64,000 nt of DNA from Arthrobacter mobilis (GTDB lineage: Bacteria > Actinomycetota > Actinomycetes > Actinomycetales > Micrococcaceae), in the NCBI RefSeq assembly GCF_012395835.1, contig NZ_JAAZSQ010000018.1, positions 30,960-94,959 of the forward strand. The letters are read 5' to 3'. A model generated the notes under the pieces. That model had not been told where the DNA came from. It worked only from the letters and a program-made list of their open reading frames with translations, and did not search any database. This document shows, one piece after another, positions 49,909 to 58,883 of the stretch. Positions within the stretch are counted from its first letter, which is position 1. The number at the start of each line of letters is the position of its first letter. Made by a program: the position numbers and the translations under genes.

Positions 49909-51286
49909 GGGGATGATCCTCCAGTATGGCCTCGATCGGCGGCTTGGCGGCGATCATCAGGAGACCGGACACCAAAGTTCCGACGGCCCCCACCCACAGA
50001 GCAGCCGCGCCGGTGCCCGCCTCGGCTGCCACCACGGTGAAGAGCGCGCCGCCGATGATGGTTCCGGGCTGGCTCATAGCGCCGATGAATGCGGTGCCGG
50101 TGGCGCGGCAGCTGACGGGGTAGCACTCGGCCATGAAGTACTGGATGGCCGCGTAGGGACCGACCAGGAAGAACAGGCCCGCGCCGTAGGTCAGGATGAT
50201 CATGCCGGCGTTCGTCGCCACCGGGCTGAGCATGATGCTGAAGCAGATGCCCGAGATGATCCACCCGATAACAATCGTCTTTTTCCGGCCGATAATGTCG
50301 CCGAGCCAGCCATGGAAGACGTAGCCGAAATAGGCCAGAGCGTTGATGACGATCAGCAGCCAGAACGCCGTGGTCAGTTCCACGCCCTTGGCGTTAAAGA
50401 GCACTGAGCTGCCCAGGATGCTGAAGATCGTAATGCCGAAGAAGTTGACAATCCAGGCCAGCGAAAACACCACGGTGTTCCTGGCCAGATGCGGTTCCCA
50501 GATCCTCTTCAGCGGTGCGGCCGAGGAGTGTTCCACCCCGTAGGCGTGGGCCAGGGCGTGGGCCTCGTCGCTTTGTCCGTGCTTCTCCAGCTCGGTGAGC
50601 CGGTGGTGCAGTTCGAACTGCGGGGTCTCACGGAGTTTCTTCGCGATCACCCACATAATGACTGCTGCGGGAATGCACGCGATGATGTAGAGGATGCGCC
50701 AGCCGAAGATGGGCAGGAAGGCCAGGGACAGGGCGCTGGCCAGCAGGAAGCCCAGCGGCCAGCCGCCTTGGATGAAGGAGTAGTGGAAGCCGGGGCGCCG
50801 GCGCCGCTTTTCGTCCTCGGTGACCTGGTAGACCTCGTTCATGTAGGTCGCGTTGACGGCCTGCTCGGAGAAGCCAAGGCCGCCAAAGGACCTGATGAAG
50901 ACGACCAAGGCATTGCTGATGAAGCCCAGCCCCGTGGGAATGAGCGCCGTCAGGCCCGAGACGACGGCGGTGCCGCCGATGGTGGTCATCATTCCCTTGC
51001 GCCGGCCGAGGCGGTCGATCACCGGGCCGATGCCGAAGCACACGATCGCGGTACCGACAGCGATCCAGGTGTTGATCGCGTAGGCCTCGGGGGCGGTCCA
51101 GCCGAATTCGTCCTGCATGGCCGGCAGCAGCGTACCGAAAAGCCCAAAGTCGAAGACGGCAACCGTCCAGGCCAGCAGGGCCAGGACGGTGGAGGTGGTG
51201 GTGGTCTTCTTGTCGAAGGACGGGAAGCGGCGCTTCTCGCCGGCGGTGGGAGTGCTCAGGTCGACACTGACCTCACGGGTGCTCAC
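49889..51286 (-). CDS. MFS transporter (sugar/organic acid:H+ symporter type)
   Basis: 465 aa with about 12 membrane segments. Motif A occurs in both halves ([12 protein letters not shown] and [12 protein letters not shown]). The long middle loop lies at about 220-265. The substrate is not predictable from sequence; context suggests an imide, amide or related acid. GTG start overlapping the previous gene's stop. Confidence 0.85.
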   Translation of the reverse strand: MSTREVSVDLSTPTAGEKRRFPSFDKKTTTTSTVLALLAWTVAVFDFGLFGTLLPAMQDEFGWTAPEAYAINTWIAVGTAIVCFGIGPVIDRLGRRKGMMTTIGGTAVVSGLTALIPTGLGFISNALVVFIRSFGGLGFSEQAVNATYMNEVYQVTEDEKRRRRPGFHYSFIQGGWPLGFLLASALSLAFLPIFGWRILYIIACIPAAVIMWVIAKKLRETPQFELHHRLTELEKHGQSDEAHALAHAYGVEHSSAAPLKRIWEPHLARNTVVFSLAWIVNFFGITIFSILGSSVLFNAKGVELTTAFWLLIVINALAYFGYVFHGWLGDIIGRKKTIVIGWIISGICFSIMLSPVATNAGMIILTYGAGLFFLVGPYAAIQYFMAECYPVSCRATGTAFIGAMSQPGTIIGGALFTVVAAEAGTGAAALWVGAVGTLVSGLLMIAAKPPIEAILEDHPHDVDVA

Positions 51287-52173
51287 GGGTTTGCTTCCTT
51301 TCGCGGCGAGCGTTGGATGAAGGAGTCGGCAATCTGGTCGAAGGTGAGCCAGCTGACGCCGTCGTGGCCGTTGATGTGCTCAATGAGCCGCTCGAGCATG
51401 AGCAGCACCTGGGGCCGGCCGGAGACATCCGGGTGGATGGTCATCGTGAAGGCGGCCTGGTCCATTTCGCGGTAGACCCAGTCGAACTGGTCCCGCCACA
51501 TCTGTTCGATGTCGCGGGGATTGACGAAGCCGTGCGAGTTCGCCGCCGCCTTGATGAACAGCATCGGGGGCAGGTCGTCCAGGTACCAGTTGGCCGGGAT
51601 CTCGACGAGGTCGGTTTCCTCGCCGCGGACGAGCGGTTCCATCCAGGTTTCGGCGGACTCGTTGTAGTTGATCTTGGTCCACCGGTCCCCGACCCGCACG
51701 TAGTACGGCTCGAAGTCGCGGTGCATGAGGGAATGGTCGTATTTGATGCCGCGTTCGAGCAGGATCTCGTTGGTGACGGCGGAGAATTCCCACCATGGCG
51801 CCACGTAGCCGGTGGGCCGTTTTCCCGAAATCTTCTCGATCAGTTCGATGCAGCGGTCCAGGATTGCCGTCTCCTGTTCGCGGGTCATGGCAATGGGGTT
51901 CTCGTGCGAATAGCCGTGGACCCCGATTTCGTGCCCGGCCTCGGCGACCATGTGGGTCAGGTCGGGAAAGGTTTCTATCGAGTGTCCCGGGATGAACCAT
52001 GTCGACGGCAGCTGGTACTTGTCGAAGAGCCGCAGGATCCGGGGGCCCCCGACCTCGCCGGCGAAGAGCCCGCGCGAAATGTCGCACGGGGAGTCCTGGC
52101 CGCCGTAGGAACCGAGCATGCCGGCCACCGCATCCACATCGACACCAAACGCGACCTGAATATCCTTTGCCAT
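51283..52173 (-). CDS. CE4-family (polysaccharide deacetylase-fold) amidohydrolase
   Basis: 296 aa. FGVDVDA replaces the classic TFDDG motif; HGYSHEN gives the metal His pair; [11 protein letters not shown] and [12 protein letters not shown] are further motifs. No signal peptide, so it acts in the cytoplasm. This subgroup includes the PuuE-type allantoinases and the cyclic imide hydrolase described in Pseudomonas; cytoplasmic location and neighbours favour such a role over cell-wall deacetylation. Substrate unproven. Confidence 0.75.
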   Translation of the reverse strand: MAKDIQVAFGVDVDAVAGMLGSYGGQDSPCDISRGLFAGEVGGPRILRLFDKYQLPSTWFIPGHSIETFPDLTHMVAEAGHEIGVHGYSHENPIAMTREQETAILDRCIELIEKISGKRPTGYVAPWWEFSAVTNEILLERGIKYDHSLMHRDFEPYYVRVGDRWTKINYNESAETWMEPLVRGEETDLVEIPANWYLDDLPPMLFIKAAANSHGFVNPRDIEQMWRDQFDWVYREMDQAAFTMTIHPDVSGRPQVLLMLERLIEHINGHDGVSWLTFDQIADSFIQRSPRKEANP

Positions 52174-52221
52174 GAGCTGACCTTCCTCTTCGATAGTTGA
52201 ACGGGAACGTAGGCATCTGCC

Positions 52222-53244
52222 CTAGGAGAGCGGCCGCCCGCAGCGCTCAAAGCTCTCGGCAATCCTGGACCGGGGCATCTCCAGCCTGAGCAGGAGGCTG
52301 AGCAGGACCAGGGACTGGGACGGGCGCAGGATGCCCGAGGGAATGGCGCCGGCCGCCAGCAGGTCCCTGCCGCCGCCGTCGCCGTAGATGGGCACGACGG
52401 GACCGGCGGGCACGCGGGTACTGGTCACGACGACGATGCCGGCAGCGGTCGCCTCGGCGATCGCCGCGCACAGGGTCCGGTTCGCATTGCCGCTGCCGGT
52501 GGCCTCCAGCACGATTCCCGCCGCGCCCGCGGCGAGGGATGCACGCAGCAGGACATCGTCCGCGCCCGGGTAGGACGCGACCACATCGACCCGCGGACCA
52601 TCCGGAGCGGCAGACGGCAGCCGGAACGGTTCCATCCGCGGCGGCACGTCCCCCAGATGCACTCCACCGGCGGCAGTGACCCAGCCGGCAGGGCCAACGT
52701 CGGGGTTGGCGAAGGCGTCCAGGCCGGTGGTCTGCGCTTTCTGCACACCCCGGGACGGGAAAATCCTGCCGGCGAAGGACAGCAGCACGCCGCGGTCCCG
52801 GGCCTGCGGCGACGCGGCGACGGCCACCGCCTGCGCCAGGTTCGCCGGCCCATCCGGCGAAGCGGAATCGGCCGCTTTCTGAGCCCCGGTGAAGACAACC
52901 GGACGCGGATCGTCGTGGGTCAAATCCGCCAGGAAGGACGTTTCCTCCATGGTGTCCGTGCCGTGCGTAACCACGACGCCGAGGACGGCCGGATCGGCGA
53001 GCGCCTCCCGGATGGCGGAGCAAACCTGCACCATCTCGCCGAAATCCAGCAGGTAGGAACCTTTGCGGAGCACATCCACGACGCGCACCGGGCAGGGAGA
53101 CGGGACGCCGAGGCTCCCCAGCAGCTGCTCCCCCGTGTCCGCAGCAACGGCGGCTCCCCCGGCCTCGGGGCGGGACCGGGAGGCGATGGTTCCTCCTGTT
53201 GCCAGCAGCACCAGGTGGGTTTTGCTGTCCTCTAGGGGGGTCAT
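52222..53244 (-). CDS. Asparaginase-family amidohydrolase
   Basis: 340 aa. Catalytic Thr motifs: LATGGTIASR and VVTHGTDTMEETS. No signal peptide. It could hydrolyse asparagine or another primary amide, such as the half-amide made from a cyclic imide. It is divergent from the LacI gene, with an operator between them; probably the first gene of the minus strand operon. Confidence 0.8.
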   Translation of the reverse strand: MTPLEDSKTHLVLLATGGTIASRSRPEAGGAAVAADTGEQLLGSLGVPSPCPVRVVDVLRKGSYLLDFGEMVQVCSAIREALADPAVLGVVVTHGTDTMEETSFLADLTHDDPRPVVFTGAQKAADSASPDGPANLAQAVAVAASPQARDRGVLLSFAGRIFPSRGVQKAQTTGLDAFANPDVGPAGWVTAAGGVHLGDVPPRMEPFRLPSAAPDGPRVDVVASYPGADDVLLRASLAAGAAGIVLEATGSGNANRTLCAAIAEATAAGIVVVTSTRVPAGPVVPIYGDGGGRDLLAAGAIPSGILRPSQSLVLLSLLLRLEMPRSRIAESFERCGRPLS

Positions 53245-53341
53245 GACTGCTCCGGATACGGCTCTAGACAGCTGGTGTACGGAGCGGGTGCCGCTCCGCC
53301 GATGGCGGCTTCCCCCGGAGCCACCGGACCCTCTTCCCCTC

Positions 53342-53357
53342 ACCCAATCGATTGGGT
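53342..53357. promoter_or_regulatory. LacI-type operator
   Basis: A perfect 16-bp palindrome ACCCAATCGATTGGGT with central CG, the usual form for LacI-family operators. It lies between the asparaginase start (53244) and the LacI start (53478), so it may control both. Confidence 0.7.
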
Positions 53358-53378
53358 AAGGTGGCCAATACTCTACGA

Positions 53379-53394
53379 TGTGATCGAGATCACG
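53379..53394. promoter_or_regulatory. CRP/GlxR-like site
   Basis: TGTGATCGAGATCACG matches TGTGA-N6-TCACA at 9 of 10 positions. It points to cAMP-dependent control of the divergent genes. Confidence 0.55.
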
Positions 53395-53477
53395 TCAACA
53401 TCAGTGGCTCCGGCATGGCTCCGCCCGCGCGGTATGGTGTGCCGACAGCATTCATGGGTGGCATGCAGGAGGCATCC

Positions 53478-54500
53478 GTGAACGAGAGCAGCCGCCGGCG
53501 CCCGGTGACGATCAAGGACCTGGCCAGCGAGCTGGGAGTGCATCCGTCAACCGTGTCCCGTGTACTCCATTCCGAGGCCGAAGTCGCACGGAGTGCGGCC
53601 TCGGCAGAGACCGCCCGGAAGGTCCGGGAGCTGGCGCGGAAGCTGGGCTATTCCCCGCATCCGCAGGCCTCGGGCCTGCGGACCGGCCGCACGCACCTTC
53701 TGGGCACGATCGTTCCCCGGCTGTCGGACCTGGTCCTGGCCATCATGTACGAGGGCGTCGAGGAGGCAGCAGCCGAACTCAAGTATTCGGCCTTCGTCAT
53801 GAACTCCCGGGATGACATGGAGGAACAGCGCCGCAAGACTGAGATCATGCTCGCGCGGAGGGTGGACGGGCTGATCTTCGGCGACGTCCACCTGGACTGC
53901 CCCCTGATGCCGGAGCTGGCGCGCCGCGGCGTCCCGTTCGTGCTGATGAACCGCAGGCTTCGCGGGTTTCCCTCCGCCACCTGCGACGACGTCCTTGGTG
54001 GCCAGCTTGTGGCGGACCATCTGTGGGACCAAGGACACCGCAACGTCGCCGTCGTCGCCGGGGAGCCGTATGCCAGTACCGCTGTCGACCGCACGTCGGG
54101 CTTCGTCGACCGCTGGCGTGCCCTCGGCGGCGACATCGGCCAGGGGGCTGTGGTGTGGTCAAGGTTCGACACGACCGGAGGCCGCGAGGCCGTCGCCGCC
54201 ATCCTGCGGACCGCCCGTGTCCTGCCCACTGCCGTCTTTGCCGTGAACGACTTCGCCGCCATCGGGGCAATGGGAGCGCTGCGTTCCCACGGGCTGACCG
54301 TGGGCCGGGACATCGCCGTGGTCGGATTCAACGACACGCCCGTGGCCGCCCAACTCCCCATCCCGCTGTCCTCGGTACGCTCGCCCATGCTGGAGATCGG
54401 CCGTGCCGCGGTGGAACTGCTCCGCCGGGTGCTCAACCATGAGCCTGCGGAATCCATCCGGCTGAAGCCGGTGCTCCAGGTGCGCGAGAGCAGTGCCTGA
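53478..54500 (+). CDS. LacI-family transcriptional regulator
   Basis: 340 aa from the GTG at 53478, which has AGGAGG with good spacing; ATGs at 53454 and 53463 are alternatives. HTH VTIKDLASELGVHPSTVSRVL at about 10-30, hinge helix near ARKLGYSPHPQASGLR, then a periplasmic-binding-protein-like effector domain. Likely regulates the divergent amidohydrolase/MFS/SDR operon. Confidence 0.88.
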   Translation: MNESSRRRPVTIKDLASELGVHPSTVSRVLHSEAEVARSAASAETARKVRELARKLGYSPHPQASGLRTGRTHLLGTIVPRLSDLVLAIMYEGVEEAAAELKYSAFVMNSRDDMEEQRRKTEIMLARRVDGLIFGDVHLDCPLMPELARRGVPFVLMNRRLRGFPSATCDDVLGGQLVADHLWDQGHRNVAVVAGEPYASTAVDRTSGFVDRWRALGGDIGQGAVVWSRFDTTGGREAVAAILRTARVLPTAVFAVNDFAAIGAMGALRSHGLTVGRDIAVVGFNDTPVAAQLPIPLSSVRSPMLEIGRAAVELLRRVLNHEPAESIRLKPVLQVRESSA

Positions 54501-54518
54501 CACACCGGCCGGCGGATG

Positions 54519-55499
54519 TCAGGTTCCGGTCCCCCACAGCTGTGCGAGCAGGGCCCGCCGCTCGTGCCGGGCGGCCAGCGCCTCCTCCATGCCCACCGGG
54601 CGGAAACGCGTCCTGGTACCCGGCGCGCTGCGTGCCAGCAGGTCCATGTCCGCACTGATCACGGTGGCCACCATGGCGTACCCCCCGCCCGACACTGCAT
54701 CCCGGTGCAGGACAATCGGCTCCTTGCCGCCGGGGATCTGGATGGACCCGACGGCGTAGCCGGCGTCCACAATATTCGACGGGTCCGACCCGGCACCGAA
54801 GGGCTGCTGCCGGGGCCGCCATTCCATCTCCGGCCCGGAATAGCGCAGGCCGGTACGGTCGGCTACCGGGGTGAGCGTCCACGTGGCGCCGAGCAGGGTC
54901 TCCATTCCCTGCTCCGTGAGCCGGTGGTCGTACAGCCCGGGCATCACCCGGACGGAAATCTCCTTCTCGAAGCGCGGACGCAGCCCGTCGTCGATCTCCT
55001 GCCGCGGCTCCTGCCCGCCCAGGGCGCCCGCGCCGCCGCCGACGGGAACCAGGTCGCCGGCGCGGAGCGGCCGGCCGGCGAAACCGCCGATGCCCCCGAG
55101 GCCGTAGGTTGAGCGGCTGCCCAGCACCACGGGCACATCGATGCCTCCGCGCACCCCGATGTAAAAGCGGGTCCCGCCCTGGAGGATGCCGAAGGACACT
55201 TCGTCACCGGCAGCCAGCTCCAGCCGGGACCACTGTGCGCGCACCCTGCCATTGACCTTGACGTCCACCGGCGCGCCCGTCACGGCAATGACCGCGTCCA
55301 TGTCCGTACGGAACCGGGGACCCATGTAGGTGCATTCGAGCACCGCCTCGGCGGGAGTGTTTCCGGCCAAGGCGTTGGCCATTTCCGCGGAGAGTTCGTC
55401 CATGGCCCCGCTCTGCGGAATGCCGACGTTGTAATATCCAAAACGGCCGCGGTCCTGGACCGTCGTCGCCAGGCCGGGTTCGAGGATTTCAAACGCCAT
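54519..55499 (-). CDS. pxpC: 5-oxoprolinase subunit C / biotin-dependent carboxyltransferase-like
   Basis: 326 aa. KipA/AHS2 family: EPGLATTVQDRGRFGYYNVGIPQSGAMD at the start (shown in part elsewhere) is diagnostic. With PxpA and PxpB it forms an ATP-dependent 5-oxoprolinase; the same fold is the carboxyltransferase of urea amidolyase. It overlaps pxpB by 11 bases. Confidence 0.88.
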   Translation of the reverse strand: MAFEILEPGLATTVQDRGRFGYYNVGIPQSGAMDELSAEMANALAGNTPAEAVLECTYMGPRFRTDMDAVIAVTGAPVDVKVNGRVRAQWSRLELAAGDEVSFGILQGGTRFYIGVRGGIDVPVVLGSRSTYGLGGIGGFAGRPLRAGDLVPVGGGAGALGGQEPRQEIDDGLRPRFEKEISVRVMPGLYDHRLTEQGMETLLGATWTLTPVADRTGLRYSGPEMEWRPRQQPFGAGSDPSNIVDAGYAVGSIQIPGGKEPIVLHRDAVSGGGYAMVATVISADMDLLARSAPGTRTRFRPVGMEEALAARHERRALLAQLWGTGT

Positions 55500-56388
55500 T
55501 GAGCCGCTCCAGTATCTCCCGGTTGTACCCGGCCGGGTCGTCCAGCGCCCGCTCCAAGTCGAACTGCACCGGCGCCTGCCTGTACCTGAAGGTTCCGGCT
55601 TCGACTTCGCCTTGGATCTGCCGGTATCCGGCCTCATCGACGGGCCGGAACTTCACGATGTCCCCCGGCCGGAAAAAGACCATGAAATCCTTGAAGTCGG
55701 GCAGTGACTGGGCCGGGTCGAAAATGGGTGCCGCGGCAATGCCGAACATCTGGTAGCCGCCGGCACCGCGGACTGAATAGATGCAGGCAAAGCAGCCGCC
55801 GTGTCCGACAGTCAGGGCCGGAGTGTCGGTCCGGGGACTGAGGTACTTCGGCACCTCCAGCTGCTGCTCCTGCGGAACAATCTGGAACATGAAGGGCAGG
55901 CCGGCGACAAAACCCACCATCGACACCAGCCAGGGGGAGCCGTGGTGCCGCTGGATGAACTCGTCGACCGAGGATAAGCCGTTTTCCGCCGCGGCGAACT
56001 CGAGGTCCGTCCCCTCCGGGCGCTGGTGGTTGGCGCGGAACCGGGCGGCGGTCTCGTTGGTGTACGGATCGTTGTACCAGACCGGCACTTCCACGACGCG
56101 GGTCTCGAGGGTGGGATGGGCGGTGCGGGCGACCGCTTCCTCGATCCGCCGCACCCGCGCCTCCAGATCTCCCGGAGGCAGCACGTCCGGATCAAACCGG
56201 ATCAGCAATGAGGCATTGGCGGGACAAATGTCGCTGACGCCGTCAACGTGGTCCGCGGCGAGCAGGGACGCCATCGCATTGGATCTGAAGTTGGCGGCCA
56301 GGCTCATGGCCTCGTCGATTTCCACGAAGAGGAACTCGTCCCCGCCCCAGGTATAGCGGGCGCCGGGTCCGGCGGCAGCCGTTGTCAT
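55489..56388 (-). CDS. pxpB: 5-oxoprolinase subunit B
   Basis: 299 aa. KipI/AHS1 family: SLLIRFDPD, VEVPVWYND, GFVAGLPFMFQI and GGYQMFGI are recognisable. The N-terminal about 60 residues are longer than in the short KipI form. It overlaps the biotin carboxylase stop (ATGA). Confidence 0.88.
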   Translation of the reverse strand: MTTAAAGPGARYTWGGDEFLFVEIDEAMSLAANFRSNAMASLLAADHVDGVSDICPANASLLIRFDPDVLPPGDLEARVRRIEEAVARTAHPTLETRVVEVPVWYNDPYTNETAARFRANHQRPEGTDLEFAAAENGLSSVDEFIQRHHGSPWLVSMVGFVAGLPFMFQIVPQEQQLEVPKYLSPRTDTPALTVGHGGCFACIYSVRGAGGYQMFGIAAAPIFDPAQSLPDFKDFMVFFRPGDIVKFRPVDEAGYRQIQGEVEAGTFRYRQAPVQFDLERALDDPAGYNREILERLNGV

Positions 56389-57749
56389 GCCACATCTCCC
56401 AGCAGGCCCGGCGTGGTTTCAATGAATTTCGAATGATGCTCCACATCCCGCAGCTCGGGCCGCTGGATCAGGGCGGTGAGCAGGGGCAAGGTGGTCTTGA
56501 CCCCCTCCACGTCCACCTCATCCAGGGCTCGCAGCGACCGGGCAATCGCCTCGGCCCTGCTGGCATCCCAGACGATCAGCTTGGCCAGCAGCGAGTCGTA
56601 GAACGGGGCGACCACCGAACCGGCCACGAACCCGGAGTCGATGCGCACTCCAGGTCCCCCCGGCCAGTCCAGCCGTTCGAGGGTGCCGGGACTGGGCATG
56701 AAACCGCTGGCCGGATCCTCGGCGTTGAGGCGGAATTCGAAGGCATGTCCCCTGAACTGGACCTGGTCCTGGGACAGGGGCAGTTTTCCCTCGCCGGCGA
56801 CGAGCAACTGTTCGCGCACCAGGTCCAGGCCGGTGACCATCTCGGTTACCGGATGCTCGACCTGCAGGCGCGTGTTCATCTCGATGAACGCCGCCTCGTG
56901 CGATTCGGGATCGTAGAGGAACTCGACCGTGCCCAGGCCCCGGTAGTGGCATTCGCGGGCCAGCTCCACCGAGGACTGCTGGATCCTTTCCCGGACCGCG
57001 TCGGGCAACGCAGGGGCGGGTGCCTCCTCGAGGATTTTCTGCTGGCGCCGCTGCATGGAACAGTCCCGGTCGCCCAGGTGGATGGCATCCTGCCCGTCCC
57101 CGAGGATCTGTACTTCCACGTGCCTGGCCCGGCCCAGGAACCGCTCCAGGTACACGTCGGCACTGCCGAAGGCCGCCCGGGCTTCCGCCTGGGCCACTTC
57201 AACGGTCGGCACCAGCTCCTGCTCGGTCGCGACCAGGCGGATGCCTCGCCCCCCACCGCCGGCCGAGGCCTTGACCACCAGCGGGTAGCCGATCTCCCGC
57301 CCTTCGGCAAGGAGGTCCTCGCCGTGCCCTACGGCCCCCTCGCTGCCCTTCAGGATGGGCACGCCGGCCCGCCGGGCCGCGTCCCGGGCCCGGGCCTTGT
57401 CCCCCATGAGTTCAATGGCTTCCGGGGAAGGACCCACCCAGGTGAGGCCGGCCTCCATCACTGCGGCCGCGAAGCGGGCGTTCTCCGACAGGAAGCCATA
57501 GCCGGGATGCACGGCGTCGCACCCGCTGTCGAGGGCGGCGGCGAGGACCGCGGACTGGTCGAGGTAGCTCTTGCTCGCGGGGGCCGGGCCAATGAGCCGG
57601 TATTCGTCGGCCAGCTGTGCGGCACGGGACTTTTCGTCCGGCTCGCTGACGGCCAGCACCGTGCGCAGGCCCAGCTCCCGGGCCGAGCGGATGACGCGGA
57701 CCGCTATCTCGCCCCGGTTGGCGATAAACAGCCGTTCCACACCGGTCAC
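56385..57749 (-). CDS. accC: Biotin carboxylase subunit
   Basis: 454 aa. IANRGEIAVRVIRSARELG start; ATP-grasp loop KASAGGGGRGIR; catalytic EMNTRLQVEHPVTE; HPGYGFLSEN. The gene is inside the pxp cluster and overlaps both neighbours, so it probably serves this complex rather than fatty-acid synthesis. GTG start; GTG at 57740 is an alternative. Confidence 0.88.
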   Translation of the reverse strand: MTGVERLFIANRGEIAVRVIRSARELGLRTVLAVSEPDEKSRAAQLADEYRLIGPAPASKSYLDQSAVLAAALDSGCDAVHPGYGFLSENARFAAAVMEAGLTWVGPSPEAIELMGDKARARDAARRAGVPILKGSEGAVGHGEDLLAEGREIGYPLVVKASAGGGGRGIRLVATEQELVPTVEVAQAEARAAFGSADVYLERFLGRARHVEVQILGDGQDAIHLGDRDCSMQRRQQKILEEAPAPALPDAVRERIQQSSVELARECHYRGLGTVEFLYDPESHEAAFIEMNTRLQVEHPVTEMVTGLDLVREQLLVAGEGKLPLSQDQVQFRGHAFEFRLNAEDPASGFMPSPGTLERLDWPGGPGVRIDSGFVAGSVVAPFYDSLLAKLIVWDASRAEAIARSLRALDEVDVEGVKTTLPLLTALIQRPELRDVEHHSKFIETTPGLLGDVA

Positions 57750-57985
57750 CCCTCGCTGACCGTGGCGATCACGTCCCCCGGATTCACGGTCCCGGCATCC
57801 TCGATATGGAACCGGTCGAGTGTGCCGGCGGCATCGCTGCGCACTTCGGTGAACTGCTTCATGACTTCCACCACGCCGACGGTCTGGCCGACGTCGACCC
57901 GGTCTCCTTCCTTGACGTACGGATCCTTGTCCGGCCCGGGCCTGCGGTAGAAAATACCCGGCAGCGGGGAGAGGATTTCGGCCAC
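57746..57985 (-). CDS. Biotin carboxyl carrier protein
   Basis: 79 aa, the bare biotinyl domain. EVMKQFTEV holds the biotinylated Lys; EVMK in place of the commoner AMKM-type sequence, as in accB-type carriers near pxp genes. GTG start. Confidence 0.88.
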   Translation of the reverse strand: MAEILSPLPGIFYRRPGPDKDPYVKEGDRVDVGQTVGVVEVMKQFTEVRSDAAGTLDRFHIEDAGTVNPGDVIATVSEG

Positions 57986-57996
57986 GGGAACCCCTT

Positions 57997-58767
57997 TCAG
58001 GAGGCGTTGGAAACAGCGGCAGGACCGTTCGCCGACAGTGCCTCGCGCACCGCTGCCGCGACGTCGACGGCATTCGGAGCATCCGAATGCACGCAGACAC
58101 TTTCGAAACTGATGTTGAGCAGTGTGCCGTCCACTGCTTCCACCACACCCTCGGCCAGCACCCGCCGGACCCGTTCCGCGGCGGCCTGCGGGTCGGTAGG
58201 TTCAGGCCGGCGCTTGATCAGGAGCTCACCCCGGGAACCGTAGTTCAGATCCACGTACAGCTCCCCCACGAAGGTCACGCCGGCTTCGGCGCACACCCGC
58301 TCGTGTTCGGTTCCGGCCAGTCCGTAGAACGGCACCCCGTACAGCGCCGCCACTCTGGCCGCAGCCCCCATCAGCTCGGCGTCGCGGGCGAGCATCCCGT
58401 AGAGCGAACCGTGGGGCTTGAGGTGGTTAAGCTCGAGGCCGGCCTTGCGCAGGAACCCGGCGAGCGCCCCGACCTGGTACAGGAGCAGGTTCTCCACCTC
58501 GTCCGCCGCCAGCTTCATCTCCCGGCGGCCGAAACCGACCAGGTCCGGCAGACCGGGATGAGCCCCGATCCGCACGCCTCTCGCCGCAGCCGCCTCGACC
58601 GTGGCCGCCATCGTGTCCGGGTCCCCGGCGTGGAATCCGCAGGCGACGTTGGCCACGTCGATGATGCCCATGAGGTCCAGGTCGTTGCCGAAGGAATGCA
58701 GGCCCAGGGATTCCCCGAGGTCGGAATTGAGCGTCAACTGCCCGCCGGCGGGCACAGACTGGGACAT
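57997..58767 (-). CDS. pxpA: 5-oxoprolinase subunit A (LamB/YcsF family)
   Basis: 256 aa from the ATG at 58767 (GGTGGG upstream; a GTG at 58776 is possible). LNSDLGES, CGFHAGDP, IGAHPGLPD and KPHGSLY are family motifs. First gene of the pxpA-BCCP-accC-pxpB-pxpC operon, divergent from the PucR gene. Confidence 0.9.
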   Translation of the reverse strand: MSQSVPAGGQLTLNSDLGESLGLHSFGNDLDLMGIIDVANVACGFHAGDPDTMAATVEAAAARGVRIGAHPGLPDLVGFGRREMKLAADEVENLLLYQVGALAGFLRKAGLELNHLKPHGSLYGMLARDAELMGAAARVAALYGVPFYGLAGTEHERVCAEAGVTFVGELYVDLNYGSRGELLIKRRPEPTDPQAAAERVRRVLAEGVVEAVDGTLLNISFESVCVHSDAPNAVDVAAAVREALSANGPAAVSNAS

Positions 58768-58883
58768 GGCACCCACCCTAGGACCACCGAGGGCGGCAGG
58801 GAAGTGGGCAGTTGCCCGTTACTGGGCTCCCCAAGCGGGACGTTTGCCCATAACCTTGTGGCAAGCGCCGAAAGGGAAGTCCC

